From: JAQBQB01 sp963757185
GTDB taxonomy: Bacteria; Gemmatimonadota; Gemmatimonadetes; Gemmatimonadales; Gemmatimonadaceae
Length of the DNA stretch: 64,000 nucleotides
Direction of reading: 5' to 3'
Assembly (NCBI GenBank): GCA_963757185.1
Contig: CAVWQI010000006.1
Coordinates: 62,001-126,000 of the forward strand
The notes beneath the pieces were generated by a model. That model was not told where the DNA came from. It saw only the letters and a program-made list of their open reading frames with translations, and searched no databases. How positions within the stretch are numbered: position 1 is the first letter of the stretch; each line of letters begins with the position of its first letter. A program made the position numbers and the translations under genes. Positions 1 to 8,522 of the stretch are shown here, piece by piece.

Positions 1-1370
1 CCGCCCGACGTGAGCACCGCGACCTGCTTCCCGGATGAGAGCGGCGCGGGGTACATCTCGATCTGATCGCCGGTCGTGATCTGAACCGCGGGCCCGCCCG
101 ACGTCGGCACCTTCCATAGATGTCGCCGATCGATGTCACCGACGTTCGTCGCATAGAAGAGCGTCGAGCCGTCGCGCGAGAGGCCGGTCGTCTCCACCGC
201 GCCCTCGCCGGGCGTCAGCTCGACCGGCGCGCCGCCGCCGTCAACCGCAACGGAATACCAGCGAATCCACTCCTCCGGCTCCTGCGGAAAAATGACGTGC
301 GATCCGGCCCACGCGATGCCGGCGATCGTCGGGAAGGTCTTGTCGTTCGGCTGGTTGTGCCAGAACTCGTGTGCCTCGCATCCGCCGGCCGGGGTCGGAC
401 AGCCCGCGATGTCGGCGACCATCAGAGAAATCGTATAACCGCCGGTGAACACGGCGCGATACAAGCCGTCGGCGCGACCATCAGCCGGGCCCCCACCAGG
501 GGCGCCGCGGCCTCCGCGTCCCGCGCCGCGACCACCGCGACCGGTCGCTCCGGGACCGCCGGGGTTTCCAAGGCTCCCGTCGCCAACCTGGGCCTGGAGC
601 CCGAACGGAACGCCCGGGCGCCTGACGAACGCGAGCCGCTTGCCGTCAGGCGACCAGGTCGGGCTGCCGTCGACGTCGACGCTGGGCGACACGTAGTGCA
701 GGCGCCGCGTGCGAACGTCGTAGACGCCGATCAGCGAGTGATTGTCGCGCGCGCTGACGAACGCGAGCTTGGATCCGTCCGGCGACCAACGCGGGTTCGC
801 GTTGCGCCCCCATTCCTTTATATACGGTTGCTGGTCCTTCTCGGCCGGCGCCGTCGCGCGCGGCACGATCTGGTAGCGGAAGATCTGACCGTCGCGCGAG
901 AACGCGACGTTGTGGCCGTCGGGCGCCAGCGCCGGACCGGCGCCGGAACCAAGTCGCCACGCAGCGCTTCCATTGGTGTACGCCGCCCAGATCGCGCGAT
1001 CGGGACCTTGTGGATCGCTGCTGGGGTTGGCGATCCATCCGACCCGATTGGGCTCGCTTCCGCGGACGAACGTGAGGATCGACCCGTCGTCGGAGATCTC
1101 GAGCTCGGAAAGAATGATTCCGTCGTCGTCGAGGAATTTCGTCAGGCGCACCGGCTTGAAATCGGGCGCGGTGGCCGTGTAGATGTTGCGACGCCCGCGA
1201 TCGTACGCGATCCACGCGACGCGGTCGGCCTTCTTCGCCGAGACGAGTTCCGACGGATACGCCGGCGAGAGGAATTGCTCGATCGTCGGTTTGGACTGCG
1301 CGTCGCTGCCGACGAACGGCGCGGCGACGAGTGACGCCGTGGCGAACACGCGAATGCAGGAGTGCCGCAT
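1..1370 (-). CDS. S9-family peptidase, N-terminal beta-propeller part (truncated by window edge)
   Basis: The minus strand stays open from an ATG at 1370 to the left edge, giving about 456 codons and no stop. The product starts with a short signal-like stretch and continues as a propeller with repeated blade motifs such as WSPDGSKLAFV and WSPDGKRLAFV, as in prolyl-oligopeptidase/DPP-type (S9) proteins. The catalytic domain would lie outside the window, so the peptidase call is inferred from the propeller and context. GGAG precedes the ATG. The gene follows the M23 peptidase gene by 16 bases and is the last visible member of the SusC/SusD run. A Gly/Arg-rich insert with repeated RGG (about 490-570) interrupts the propeller. 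A PD40 protein without a hydrolase domain is the alternative. Confidence 0.75.
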   Translation of the reverse strand, partial: MRHSCIRVFATASLVAAPFVGSDAQSKPTIEQFLSPAYPSELVSAKKADRVAWIAYDRGRRNIYTATAPDFKPVRLTKFLDDDGIILSELEISDDGSILTFVRGSEPNRVGWIANPSSDPQGPDRAIWAAYTNGSAAWRLGSGAGPALAPDGHNVAFSRDGQIFRYQIVPRATAPAEKDQQPYIKEWGRNANPRWSPDGSKLAFVSARDNHSLIGVYDVRTRRLHYVSPSVDVDGSPTWSPDGKRLAFVRRPGVPFGLQAQVGDGSLGNPGGPGATGRGGRGAGRGGRGAPGGGPADGRADGLYRAVFTGGYTISLMVADIAGCPTPAGGCEAHEFWHNQPNDKTFPTIAGIAWAGSHVIFPQEPEEWIRWYSVAVDGGGAPVELTPGEGAVETTGLSRDGSTLFYATNVGDIDRRHLWKVPTSGGPAVQITTGDQIEMYPAPLSSGKQVAVLTSG

Positions 1371-1386
1371 GGTTGCTTTCTCCATC

Positions 1387-2585
1387 CTACGGGACGCGAA
1401 TGAGCTCGTTCTGTATTGGGACGCCGCCCTTCACCGCGACTGGGGCGTGGCGTGAGCACTTGATCGCGGCCTGCCCGTCGTTCACCGAGACGCCGCAATT
1501 GCCGACAACGTCGAAGTTCATCGCGTACGGGATGCCTTCCGATGACAGAAACGTGGGGCCGTCCGCGATCTGGAAATGCACGTGCGGCTCGGTGGAGTTA
1601 CCGGAGTTCCCGAGCAGCGCGATGATCTGGCCGCGCTTGACGCGGTCGCCGACCTTGACGCGCAACGATCCCGGCTGGACGTGCGCGTAGAGCGCGTACC
1701 GCCCGTGCCCCCCCCGATGTCGATCGCGACATAGTTGCCGCCGACGGTCGTCATCGTGATCGGAACGGCGCGCGAGGCGGCGCCGGGCACGTTCTGCGGG
1801 ATGCTGTCCTTCGTCGCGGCGATCACGCCGTCCGCGACCGCCATCAGCGGCGTACCGTACGCGTAGTAGTTCTCGTTCTTCAGCGGATCGCCGTGGTGCG
1901 AGCTGCCGGTCGAGTCGAGCTGGAGGAAGTCGATCGCGAACCGTTGGCCGATCGCCGTGTGCCCGTCGAGTCCGAGTACGAGGCGGCGGTGTCCCGACGA
2001 GTTGGACGGGCCGTTGAACGCCGCCCATTCTCCGTGGAACGGCGCCGAGATGACAGCGAGGTCGGTCGCAACCGGAATCGCGGTTCCCTCGAGCACTACG
2101 TCGCCCGAATCGGCGCCCGTCCGCTTGAACGTGAGACGATGACTCAACTTGGCCGGCGGATGGTTCGCGTCGACGGGGATCCAGAGATAGACGTACGCGC
2201 GAACCCCCGCGGGAATCTGCGCGCGTTCCGACGCCGGGAGGCACTCGACAGCCGGGCGATTGGTTGTATCGGTGGGGCGGCACGTCGGCGGCGCGACTCG
2301 CGTGAGCGCGCGAATCAACGCACTGTCCGCGAGCGTGAAGACGGAAGCGTGCGTGCCGGCGTCCAGCACCTCGACGCGCCGCAGGTACATCGCCGTCGGC
2401 GTGAGGTTGGTCACGTGAAGCTCGTACGACAGAAACGCCCCGGAGTCGCTGAGCGCGACCGTCGGCGGCTTGGGCACGCTGAACTCGACCGACGGCGGAA
2501 TCTGCGTCTGCGCTGCGGCGGTCGCCGTGGACGCGGCGACCGCAACGGACGAGAACAGAGTCACGCCGAGGCAACTGCGAATCAC
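1387..2585 (-). CDS. Secreted M23-type metallopeptidase, split by a frameshift
   Basis: The 5' frame (ATG at 2585) encodes a signal peptide, a beta-rich N-terminal region of about 180 residues, and the start of a peptidase domain (AIDFLQLD, then YGTPLMAVADGVI). It loses frame after NYVAIDIGGG at a run of eight C on the plus strand (1708-1715). In the next frame the domain continues as RYALYAHVQPGSLRVKVGD, GQIIALLGNSGNS and the metal-ligand motif EPHVHFQI, and stops at 1387. One extra base in the run (nine C) would restore a single protein of about 399 residues. The first metal ligand is not obvious, since the usual HxxxD region reads RFAIDF. M23 enzymes cut peptidoglycan cross-bridges or glycine-rich peptides. 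The ATG overlaps the stop of the upstream serine-hydrolase gene (2582-2585), so translation is probably coupled. Confidence 0.8.
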
Positions 2586-4177
2586 GAGCCGCTTCCTCCG
2601 CGTCCACCGCGACCGCCGCGGCCCGCGGCTTTCTTCCCGAGCAGCGTGACGTCACCACCGATCCCGAACCACAGGCCTGTGACCGTGTTGTCGGGCGAGA
2701 TCTCGAACTTGATGTTCATCGGACCGGTGGGTGAGCCGGGAGGCAGAACCCATCGGAAGTTGTTCGCGTTCCAGTACTGGAGCAGGCCGTGCCAGTCGCC
2801 GCGGTGCAGCTCGAGCTGACCTTCGACGATCGACACCGTCGCGTCGCCGTACAGACTGTCCGCGTACGTCCCGACGAACGCGTTGAGCGGCAGCGGCGGC
2901 TTGGCGTCCTTCGGATGCTCCGTTGCCTGCGCCGCTGTGACCGAATCCGCGCGACGCCGCTGCACGAGATAACGCTCGTACGCCTCGGCGCTCAGATCCC
3001 TCATCGGCAAGCCGAGCGCACGGTCGAAGATGTAGTGCATGACGATCGCCGGCAGCTGCGCGCTCTGCATGTTGCTCAGCACCGCGACGCCGATGTGCTT
3101 CTCCGGCAGCATTCCGACCGCGGCCGTCATGCCGGTCGTGTTGCCGCCGTGCTGCCACATGAGTTGACCGTGGTAGTCCTCGACGAACCAACCCATGCCG
3201 TACGAGCTGAAGTGCGTGACGGGAAACGTGTCGCGCGCGGCGGGTTCGCCGCCGCGTCCCGCCGGCGGAGCGCCCGCCACTGCGAGGATCTGTGGCGAGT
3301 GCGTCTCGCGAAGCGCCGCCGAATTGACCAGCCGCTTGCCGTCGACCACGCCGTCGTTCAGCTGAAAGCGCAGCCACTGCGCCATGTCCTTCGCGTTCGA
3401 CATGATCGCCCCCGCGGGCCCGATGTTGTCACCGTCGAACATCGGTTCGACCACCGCCGAGTCTCCCGCAGCGTGCGGCCGCGCCACGTTGGTCGTGGCG
3501 AGACCTTTCGACGTCGTGACCGACGACGTCATGCCGAGCGGACCGAAGATTCGCTGCGGGATGAGCGCGTCCCAGCTGGTGCCGGCGGCTTTGCCGGCCG
3601 CCTGGCCGGCCGCGAGAAACATCATGTTCTGATACGAATACTTGGATCTGAACGGCGATTCCGGCTTGAGGAAGCGAATCCGATGCAGAATCTCGTCGCG
3701 CGAGAAGCCGGAACCGAGCCAGACCAGCTCGCCGCGCGCGATCCCGCTGCGATGCGTAAGCGCATCGCGTAGCGTGACTCCTTCGTTCGCGACCGGGTCG
3801 TACAGCTTGAACCCGGGGAGGTAATCGGTGAGATGATCCTCCCATCGCATCTTGCCGTCGGTGACCAGCATGGCGACCAGCGTCGCCGTGAACGCCTTCG
3901 AGCTCGACCCGATCTCGAACAGCGTTTGCTCGTTGACCGGCGAGTGGCTCTGCGCGGACAGCGTGCCGAAGCCCTTCGTGTAAATGACCGAGTCGTTACG
4001 CACGATCGCCACGCTCATCCCCGGGATCTTCCAGGTCTGAACGGCCTTGGCGATGTACGCATCGAGTCCGGCGTACGGCTCCTGCGCGCGAACGGACGCC
4101 GGCGCGCAGAACGCAACGAGCGCCGCGGCGAGCTTCCACCGAATGCTCGCCGGGCGCGGTGATCGGAGTGTGCTCAC
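2582..4177 (-). CDS. Serine hydrolase, beta-lactamase class C / D-aminopeptidase-like family
   Basis: The product has 531 residues. A signal peptide ends around residue 31, followed by a class-C beta-lactamase fold (PF00144 type). The catalytic SxxK is SSSK at residues 91-94 and the YxN motif is YQN at 182-184. The last 100 or so residues form a DUF3471-like beta domain starting near LNAFVGTYAD. Such proteins are usually periplasmic esterases, D-aminopeptidases or carboxypeptidases rather than true beta-lactamases, and the substrate cannot be read from sequence. The C-terminus ends in a Gly/Arg repeat (GRGGRGGRGGSGS), echoing the RGG insert in the S9 protein of the same run. The start overlaps the SusD stop by four bases, and its own stop overlaps the M23 start. 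Confidence 0.85.
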   Translation of the reverse strand: MSTLRSPRPASIRWKLAAALVAFCAPASVRAQEPYAGLDAYIAKAVQTWKIPGMSVAIVRNDSVIYTKGFGTLSAQSHSPVNEQTLFEIGSSSKAFTATLVAMLVTDGKMRWEDHLTDYLPGFKLYDPVANEGVTLRDALTHRSGIARGELVWLGSGFSRDEILHRIRFLKPESPFRSKYSYQNMMFLAAGQAAGKAAGTSWDALIPQRIFGPLGMTSSVTTSKGLATTNVARPHAAGDSAVVEPMFDGDNIGPAGAIMSNAKDMAQWLRFQLNDGVVDGKRLVNSAALRETHSPQILAVAGAPPAGRGGEPAARDTFPVTHFSSYGMGWFVEDYHGQLMWQHGGNTTGMTAAVGMLPEKHIGVAVLSNMQSAQLPAIVMHYIFDRALGLPMRDLSAEAYERYLVQRRRADSVTAAQATEHPKDAKPPLPLNAFVGTYADSLYGDATVSIVEGQLELHRGDWHGLLQYWNANNFRWVLPPGSPTGPMNIKFEISPDNTVTGLWFGIGGDVTLLGKKAAGRGGRGGRGGSGS

Positions 4178-5454
4178 GGTGTCTTCGAAATGCTTGGGTT
4201 ATTGATTCGCTCGACGTCCGGCAGCGGGAAGCAGGTCTCCGTTCCGTAGTTGCCGCCGCCGGAGTAGGCGGTCCCGCTGGCCGGCGCGAACACCAAACCA
4301 TACCGGCGCAGGTCGCCGAGGCGATGGCCCTCGAGGAACAGCTCGCGCCGACGCTCCTCGATGATCTGCGTCTTGAGCTGGGCCGCGGTCTGACCGGTGC
4401 CGTCGAACGCCGGCAGGCCGGAGTGCGTCGCGCGCGCCGCATTGATCGCCGCGACAGAGCCCGCCAGATCACCCGCCGCCGCCTTTGCTTCGGCGACGAT
4501 CAACTGCGCCTCGGCGTAGCGCGCGATCGGCATGGGAGTCGTGAAAGCGGGATACTTGTCGGGCGTGAAGATCGCGGCACCGGGCGCGGTCCCGTTCTTT
4601 CCCAACGACGTCACCGCCACGCGCGGATCGGCCGCGCCGTTGACGGTCAGCCCTCGGAAGCTCGGATCGACCGTGGCGAAGTTGCTGTTGTTGATCGTGA
4701 AGAAGGAGAAGTTCTGGCGGCGGAAGTTGATGCCGTCCGTGGACATGTTGAGGACGAAACTGGATGCGATGGTCGCCGCATCCGTACCGGCGGCGGCGGC
4801 GTTCCCCAAATCCAGTTGCGCGCGGGCACGGCCGAGGGTCGCGAAGCTCACGGTCGTCGGATCGGACGCCGCCGTCGCGGCGACGATCGCCGAGTCGAAT
4901 CGCGACTTGGCCTCCGCGAACACCTGGGCCGGCTGAAGCTCCGGACCGAGGTTGATCGCGGCGGTGCACATGCCCTCGCCCATCAGCACGAGGCTATAGC
5001 CGGCGTACGCGTAGGATTGTCCGATCAGCTTCGTGCGGCTCACGCCGGTGGGCATCTGCGCGTCGGTCCATCCCTTCAGGTACGCGATCGCCGTGTCCGC
5101 CGAGCGGCGCGCGACGGAGAGCGGCGTGTAGATCGCCGGCTGTTGGTTCGCCGAGCTGCAGGAACCAGTTCCGTACGACGCGCCGGTCGTGAGCGTACGC
5201 CGATCGTAGTCGAAGTTGGCCGCGTTCGAGATGCCGTCCGCCAACTCATCGGTAAAGATGCCGGACCCGACGACGTACCGTGAGAACGCACATTCGAAGT
5301 CGCTGATCGCCCCGCTCACGATCAGCGGCGCGTTGAGCGGCGTATAAACGGTGCTGGACGAGAGCGCACCGGGGTTGGATTGGGTCAGCGTCGCGAGATC
5401 GGTGCAGGCGGCGACCGCCACCAGCACGATGCCGAGGGCTAATGTTCGTCGCAT
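4174..5454 (-). CDS. SusD/RagB-family outer-membrane substrate-binding lipoprotein
   Basis: The product has 426 residues and begins with a lipoprotein signal whose lipobox is VAAC (cysteine near residue 17). It continues as an all-helical TPR-like protein. The C-terminal stretch IIEERRRELFLEGHRLGDLRRYG is split here as IIEERRRELFLEGHR then LGDLRRYG, and is the SusD/RagB signature. SusD proteins lie on the cell surface and cap the SusC porin, delivering glycans or peptides to it. The gene starts three bases after the SusC stop, the standard susC-susD order. The peptidases and hydrolases downstream suggest a peptide-type cargo rather than a glycan, because no glycoside hydrolase is in the run. 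Confidence 0.9.
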   Translation of the reverse strand: MRRTLALGIVLVAVAACTDLATLTQSNPGALSSSTVYTPLNAPLIVSGAISDFECAFSRYVVGSGIFTDELADGISNAANFDYDRRTLTTGASYGTGSCSSANQQPAIYTPLSVARRSADTAIAYLKGWTDAQMPTGVSRTKLIGQSYAYAGYSLVLMGEGMCTAAINLGPELQPAQVFAEAKSRFDSAIVAATAASDPTTVSFATLGRARAQLDLGNAAAAGTDAATIASSFVLNMSTDGINFRRQNFSFFTINNSNFATVDPSFRGLTVNGAADPRVAVTSLGKNGTAPGAAIFTPDKYPAFTTPMPIARYAEAQLIVAEAKAAAGDLAGSVAAINAARATHSGLPAFDGTGQTAAQLKTQIIEERRRELFLEGHRLGDLRRYGLVFAPASGTAYSGGGNYGTETCFPLPDVERINNPSISKTP

Positions 5455-5457
5455 AGG

Positions 5458-8400
5458 TCACCAGGAGAAGTTGAAGGTCACGAGGAAACGCGTGAGCGGC
5501 GGTATCACACCTTGATCGATCGCCGTGGCGCCGTTGTTGCTCGTTGCGCTCTGCGCGGCGCCCTCGGGGTCGATGCCGCGGTAGTTGGTCCACGTGTGCA
5601 ACTCGCGGGCGGCGAACGTGATCGAAGGATTCGTCACGCGGAGGTACCGGCTCGGAATGAAGTACGTGGCCGACAGTTCGCGGAGCTTCACGAACGACGC
5701 GTCCTCCATGAACTGGTCGAGGGTGTTGCCGACCGCCGCCGACAGGCTGGCCTCGGCGAGGTACACCGGCGAGTACTCGAGCGGGTAGTAGTTCGCGCGA
5801 CACAACGGCGCGCCGGCCAGACCGTCGCAGCGAATCTCTTCGTTCTGGTTCCACACCTTGTTGCCGCGCCGCCCGTCGAGCAGACCGTATAGGCGCAGCG
5901 ATTTGCCGATCATCAGCGTGTTGCCGAGCGAGAACGTCTTACTCGGCGTCGGGTTTCCGATGAACACGAACGGCGCCGAGGCGCAGGCGACCGGCGCCTT
6001 TCCGGCACCGCCATCGCACAGGACGTTGATCGCCAGGTTGGTCGTCGGATCTCGGTCGGCCGAAACGACGCGGCGCGACCAGAGACCGCCGATCGGATAG
6101 CCCACGATGTTGTATTGTCCCGCGCTCGCGATCGCGTTCGTGATGTTGCTCTTGATCACGTTGTTGATCGTCGTGAAGTTGCCCGTGATCTCCCAATTGA
6201 AGTCACGCCGCGAGATCGCCTGGAGTCTCGCCTCGAGCTCGATGCCGTTGTTGGTGACCTTGCCGAGGTTGACGAGCTGGTTGCCGGAGAAGCCCGTCGA
6301 AGGCGCGACCGGCTGCTGCACGATCTCGTTGTTCGTCGTCTTGTTGTAGTAGGTGAAGTCGACGCTCAGCCGGTTGAAGAGCCCGGTCTCGAATCCGAGC
6401 TCGGTCTCCGCGCCGCGCTCCGGCCTCAAGTCAGCGTTGCCCAAGGTGCCCGGCGTGATGGCGTTCGTGCCGTTCGGTCCCACGACCGGTGTGAACGTCT
6501 GTAGCGCCGAGAACGCGGTCGGTTGCCGCCCCGCCGCGCCGTACGCGGCACGCAGCCGAAAGGCGTTGATGCGGTCGGCCCACTTCCAGAACGGCTCGTC
6601 GCTCACGACCCACGAGGCGCTCGCCTTGGGATACGTGACCCACTTGAAGTCCTGGCCGAACGAGCTGTTGTTGTCCACGCGGACCGCGCCGACGAGGAAG
6701 AGCCGGTCGCGCCACGCCAGCTGCTCCTGCACGTAGCCGCCGATCGTCGTGTTGATCGTCTGCGCTTGCGTCGCGGCCGCGGCCTGCGAGGCAGCGCTTA
6801 CCGTCTCGACGCCCGACGCCGGAAAGCCCTGGCCGCCGAGGAAGCTCTGGTCGGCTTCTGAATTGTTGAACTGCCCGCCGACCGACGTCGAGGAGATGAG
6901 CGCGGAACTCAGATCGGCCTTCGCCGTTCCCGCGTAGTCCGCCGTGATCAGGGTCGTGCGCCGAAGCGTTTGACCGAGGCGGCCACCCGCCGCCGCAGGC
7001 GACAGGATCGCGGCCAACTGGGGCGGCGCGAAGTGTTCGATCGCGCGGTCGTCCTGATCCGTGTAGTCGAGACCCAACACCGCGCGATGGGTGAACCATC
7101 GCGTGAGTTGGTTGTTGATCGTCGTGCTCCCGGTAAAGCGGTTGAGCCCCGTGGCGTTGTCGTACAACGTCTGCGGAACTGCCGGTGGAAAGCCGGGATA
7201 GAAACCCAGCGACGCCGGCGGGAAGAGGAGCGAATGTCCTCCGAGCGCACCAAGCAACGCGGACGCTCCGACGTCAGCGCCGAGATGCGTCGACATATCG
7301 ATGAAGTTGAGGCTCGTCGACACGTCGGTCGTCGTGCCGAGCGGCGTGCTGAGGTTCAGATGCGCGTTGAACTCGCGCTGGAGGTTGTTCGGCTCGATGC
7401 CATAGTCGTTCTGGTATCCGAGCGACGCGTAGTAGCGCAGCTGATCCACTCCGCCGACGACCGCCGTCGAGTAGTGGCGCTCGAGGCCCGTCTTGAAGAT
7501 CGGCGTGCCGCTGTCCGACATCGCCTGCACGCCATTCCACGGAACGATGTTGCCGGACTTGTCCTTGTCGTAGTTCGTCGGCACGCGGTCTGCGGCGTCG
7601 CGGAAGTACATCGGCCCTCCCGTGATCGACGTCTGGAGGTGCGCTCGCTCCGACGCGCCTTTCTTCGTGATGATCTGGATCACGCCGTTCGCCGCTTCCG
7701 TTCCGTAGATCGTCGCCGCGGCGGGACCCTTGATGATCTCGATGCTCTCGATGTCCGCCGGATTGATGTCGTTCATCCGGCTCTCGACCGGGTTGCCTTG
7801 TGCCCCGAGCCCGCCGGAGATGCCGGTCGGTCCAAGATTGGTCGAGTTGTTGACGCGGACGCCGTCGATGTAGATCAGCGGATTGTTCGTCAGACCGATG
7901 CTGCTCGGTCCGCGGATCTGAATCGATGGCCCGGTGCCGATACGGCCGCTGATCGGCTGAATGTCGACGCCGGCCGCGCGCGATCTCAGCAGGTTCGCGA
8001 TGTCGGGCGGCGAACCCTTGGCCATTTCGGTCGACGCATCGATCGTCGACACGGCGTTGCCGATCGAGCGTCGTTCCGTCTCGCCGGCCGTTCCCGTCAC
8101 GACGATCTGGTCGAGCGAGACCGCGCTCGGCGCCAACCCGACTTCGTGCGTGACCGTGGCGCCGGCCGCGACCGTGACCGCCTGCCGATTCGACGAATAG
8201 CCGAGTCGCAGCACGACGATCGTTCGCGTGCCGGTCGGCACGCCGACGATGCGATACCGGCCGTCCTGACCGGTGACCGCGCCGAGGCGCGTCCCTTCGA
8301 CCTGAAGACTCGCTCCCGCGACCGCGTCGCCCGTGCGGGCATCGGTCACGCGACCGACGACGATGCCGGTTTGTGCTTGTGCATATGCGTCGATCGGCGA

Positions 8401-8484
8401 GCCGACGAATCGCATCGTCGCGATCGCCAGGGACGCCAGGATCAAGAGCCTGCGACGCAGGCACTGATCAACGAGAGCTCGCAT
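5458..8484 (-). CDS. SusC/RagA-family TonB-dependent outer-membrane transporter
   Basis: The product has 1008 residues from the ATG at 8484. That start is chosen because GGAGG lies five bases before it; an in-frame ATG at 8496 is less well placed. A signal peptide is followed by a carboxypeptidase-regulatory-like domain (GIVVGRVTDARTGDAVAGAS), then a TonB plug (PSIQIRGPSSIGLTNN, NPLIYIDGVRVNN) and a long beta-barrel ending in the aromatic FLVTFNFSW typical of outer-membrane barrels. SusC proteins import large substrates using TonB energy. It heads the run SusC, SusD, serine hydrolase, M23, S9, with gaps or overlaps of no more than 16 bases, so the five genes are probably one operon. An open frame continues far upstream of the start, but it overlaps the permease gene and is not credible. 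Confidence 0.93.
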   Translation of the reverse strand: MRALVDQCLRRRLLILASLAIATMRFVGSPIDAYAQAQTGIVVGRVTDARTGDAVAGASLQVEGTRLGAVTGQDGRYRIVGVPTGTRTIVVLRLGYSSNRQAVTVAAGATVTHEVGLAPSAVSLDQIVVTGTAGETERRSIGNAVSTIDASTEMAKGSPPDIANLLRSRAAGVDIQPISGRIGTGPSIQIRGPSSIGLTNNPLIYIDGVRVNNSTNLGPTGISGGLGAQGNPVESRMNDINPADIESIEIIKGPAAATIYGTEAANGVIQIITKKGASERAHLQTSITGGPMYFRDAADRVPTNYDKDKSGNIVPWNGVQAMSDSGTPIFKTGLERHYSTAVVGGVDQLRYYASLGYQNDYGIEPNNLQREFNAHLNLSTPLGTTTDVSTSLNFIDMSTHLGADVGASALLGALGGHSLLFPPASLGFYPGFPPAVPQTLYDNATGLNRFTGSTTINNQLTRWFTHRAVLGLDYTDQDDRAIEHFAPPQLAAILSPAAAGGRLGQTLRRTTLITADYAGTAKADLSSALISSTSVGGQFNNSEADQSFLGGQGFPASGVETVSAASQAAAATQAQTINTTIGGYVQEQLAWRDRLFLVGAVRVDNNSSFGQDFKWVTYPKASASWVVSDEPFWKWADRINAFRLRAAYGAAGRQPTAFSALQTFTPVVGPNGTNAITPGTLGNADLRPERGAETELGFETGLFNRLSVDFTYYNKTTNNEIVQQPVAPSTGFSGNQLVNLGKVTNNGIELEARLQAISRRDFNWEITGNFTTINNVIKSNITNAIASAGQYNIVGYPIGGLWSRRVVSADRDPTTNLAINVLCDGGAGKAPVACASAPFVFIGNPTPSKTFSLGNTLMIGKSLRLYGLLDGRRGNKVWNQNEEIRCDGLAGAPLCRANYYPLEYSPVYLAEASLSAAVGNTLDQFMEDASFVKLRELSATYFIPSRYLRVTNPSITFAARELHTWTNYRGIDPEGAAQSATSNNGATAIDQGVIPPLTRFLVTFNFSW

Positions 8485-8522
8485 CCGTTCCTCCATTGAT
8501 GGTAAACACGACCAACTACGAT

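Noticed and set aside
2582..4177. Antibiotic-resistance beta-lactamase
   Set aside because: The SxxK/YxN fold is shared by many esterases and D-peptidases. The DUF3471 tail and operon context point away from resistance.
6970..8499. A 509-codon plus-strand open frame opposite SusC
   Set aside because: Composition is shadow-like and no motif is seen. SusC has full family features on the other strand.
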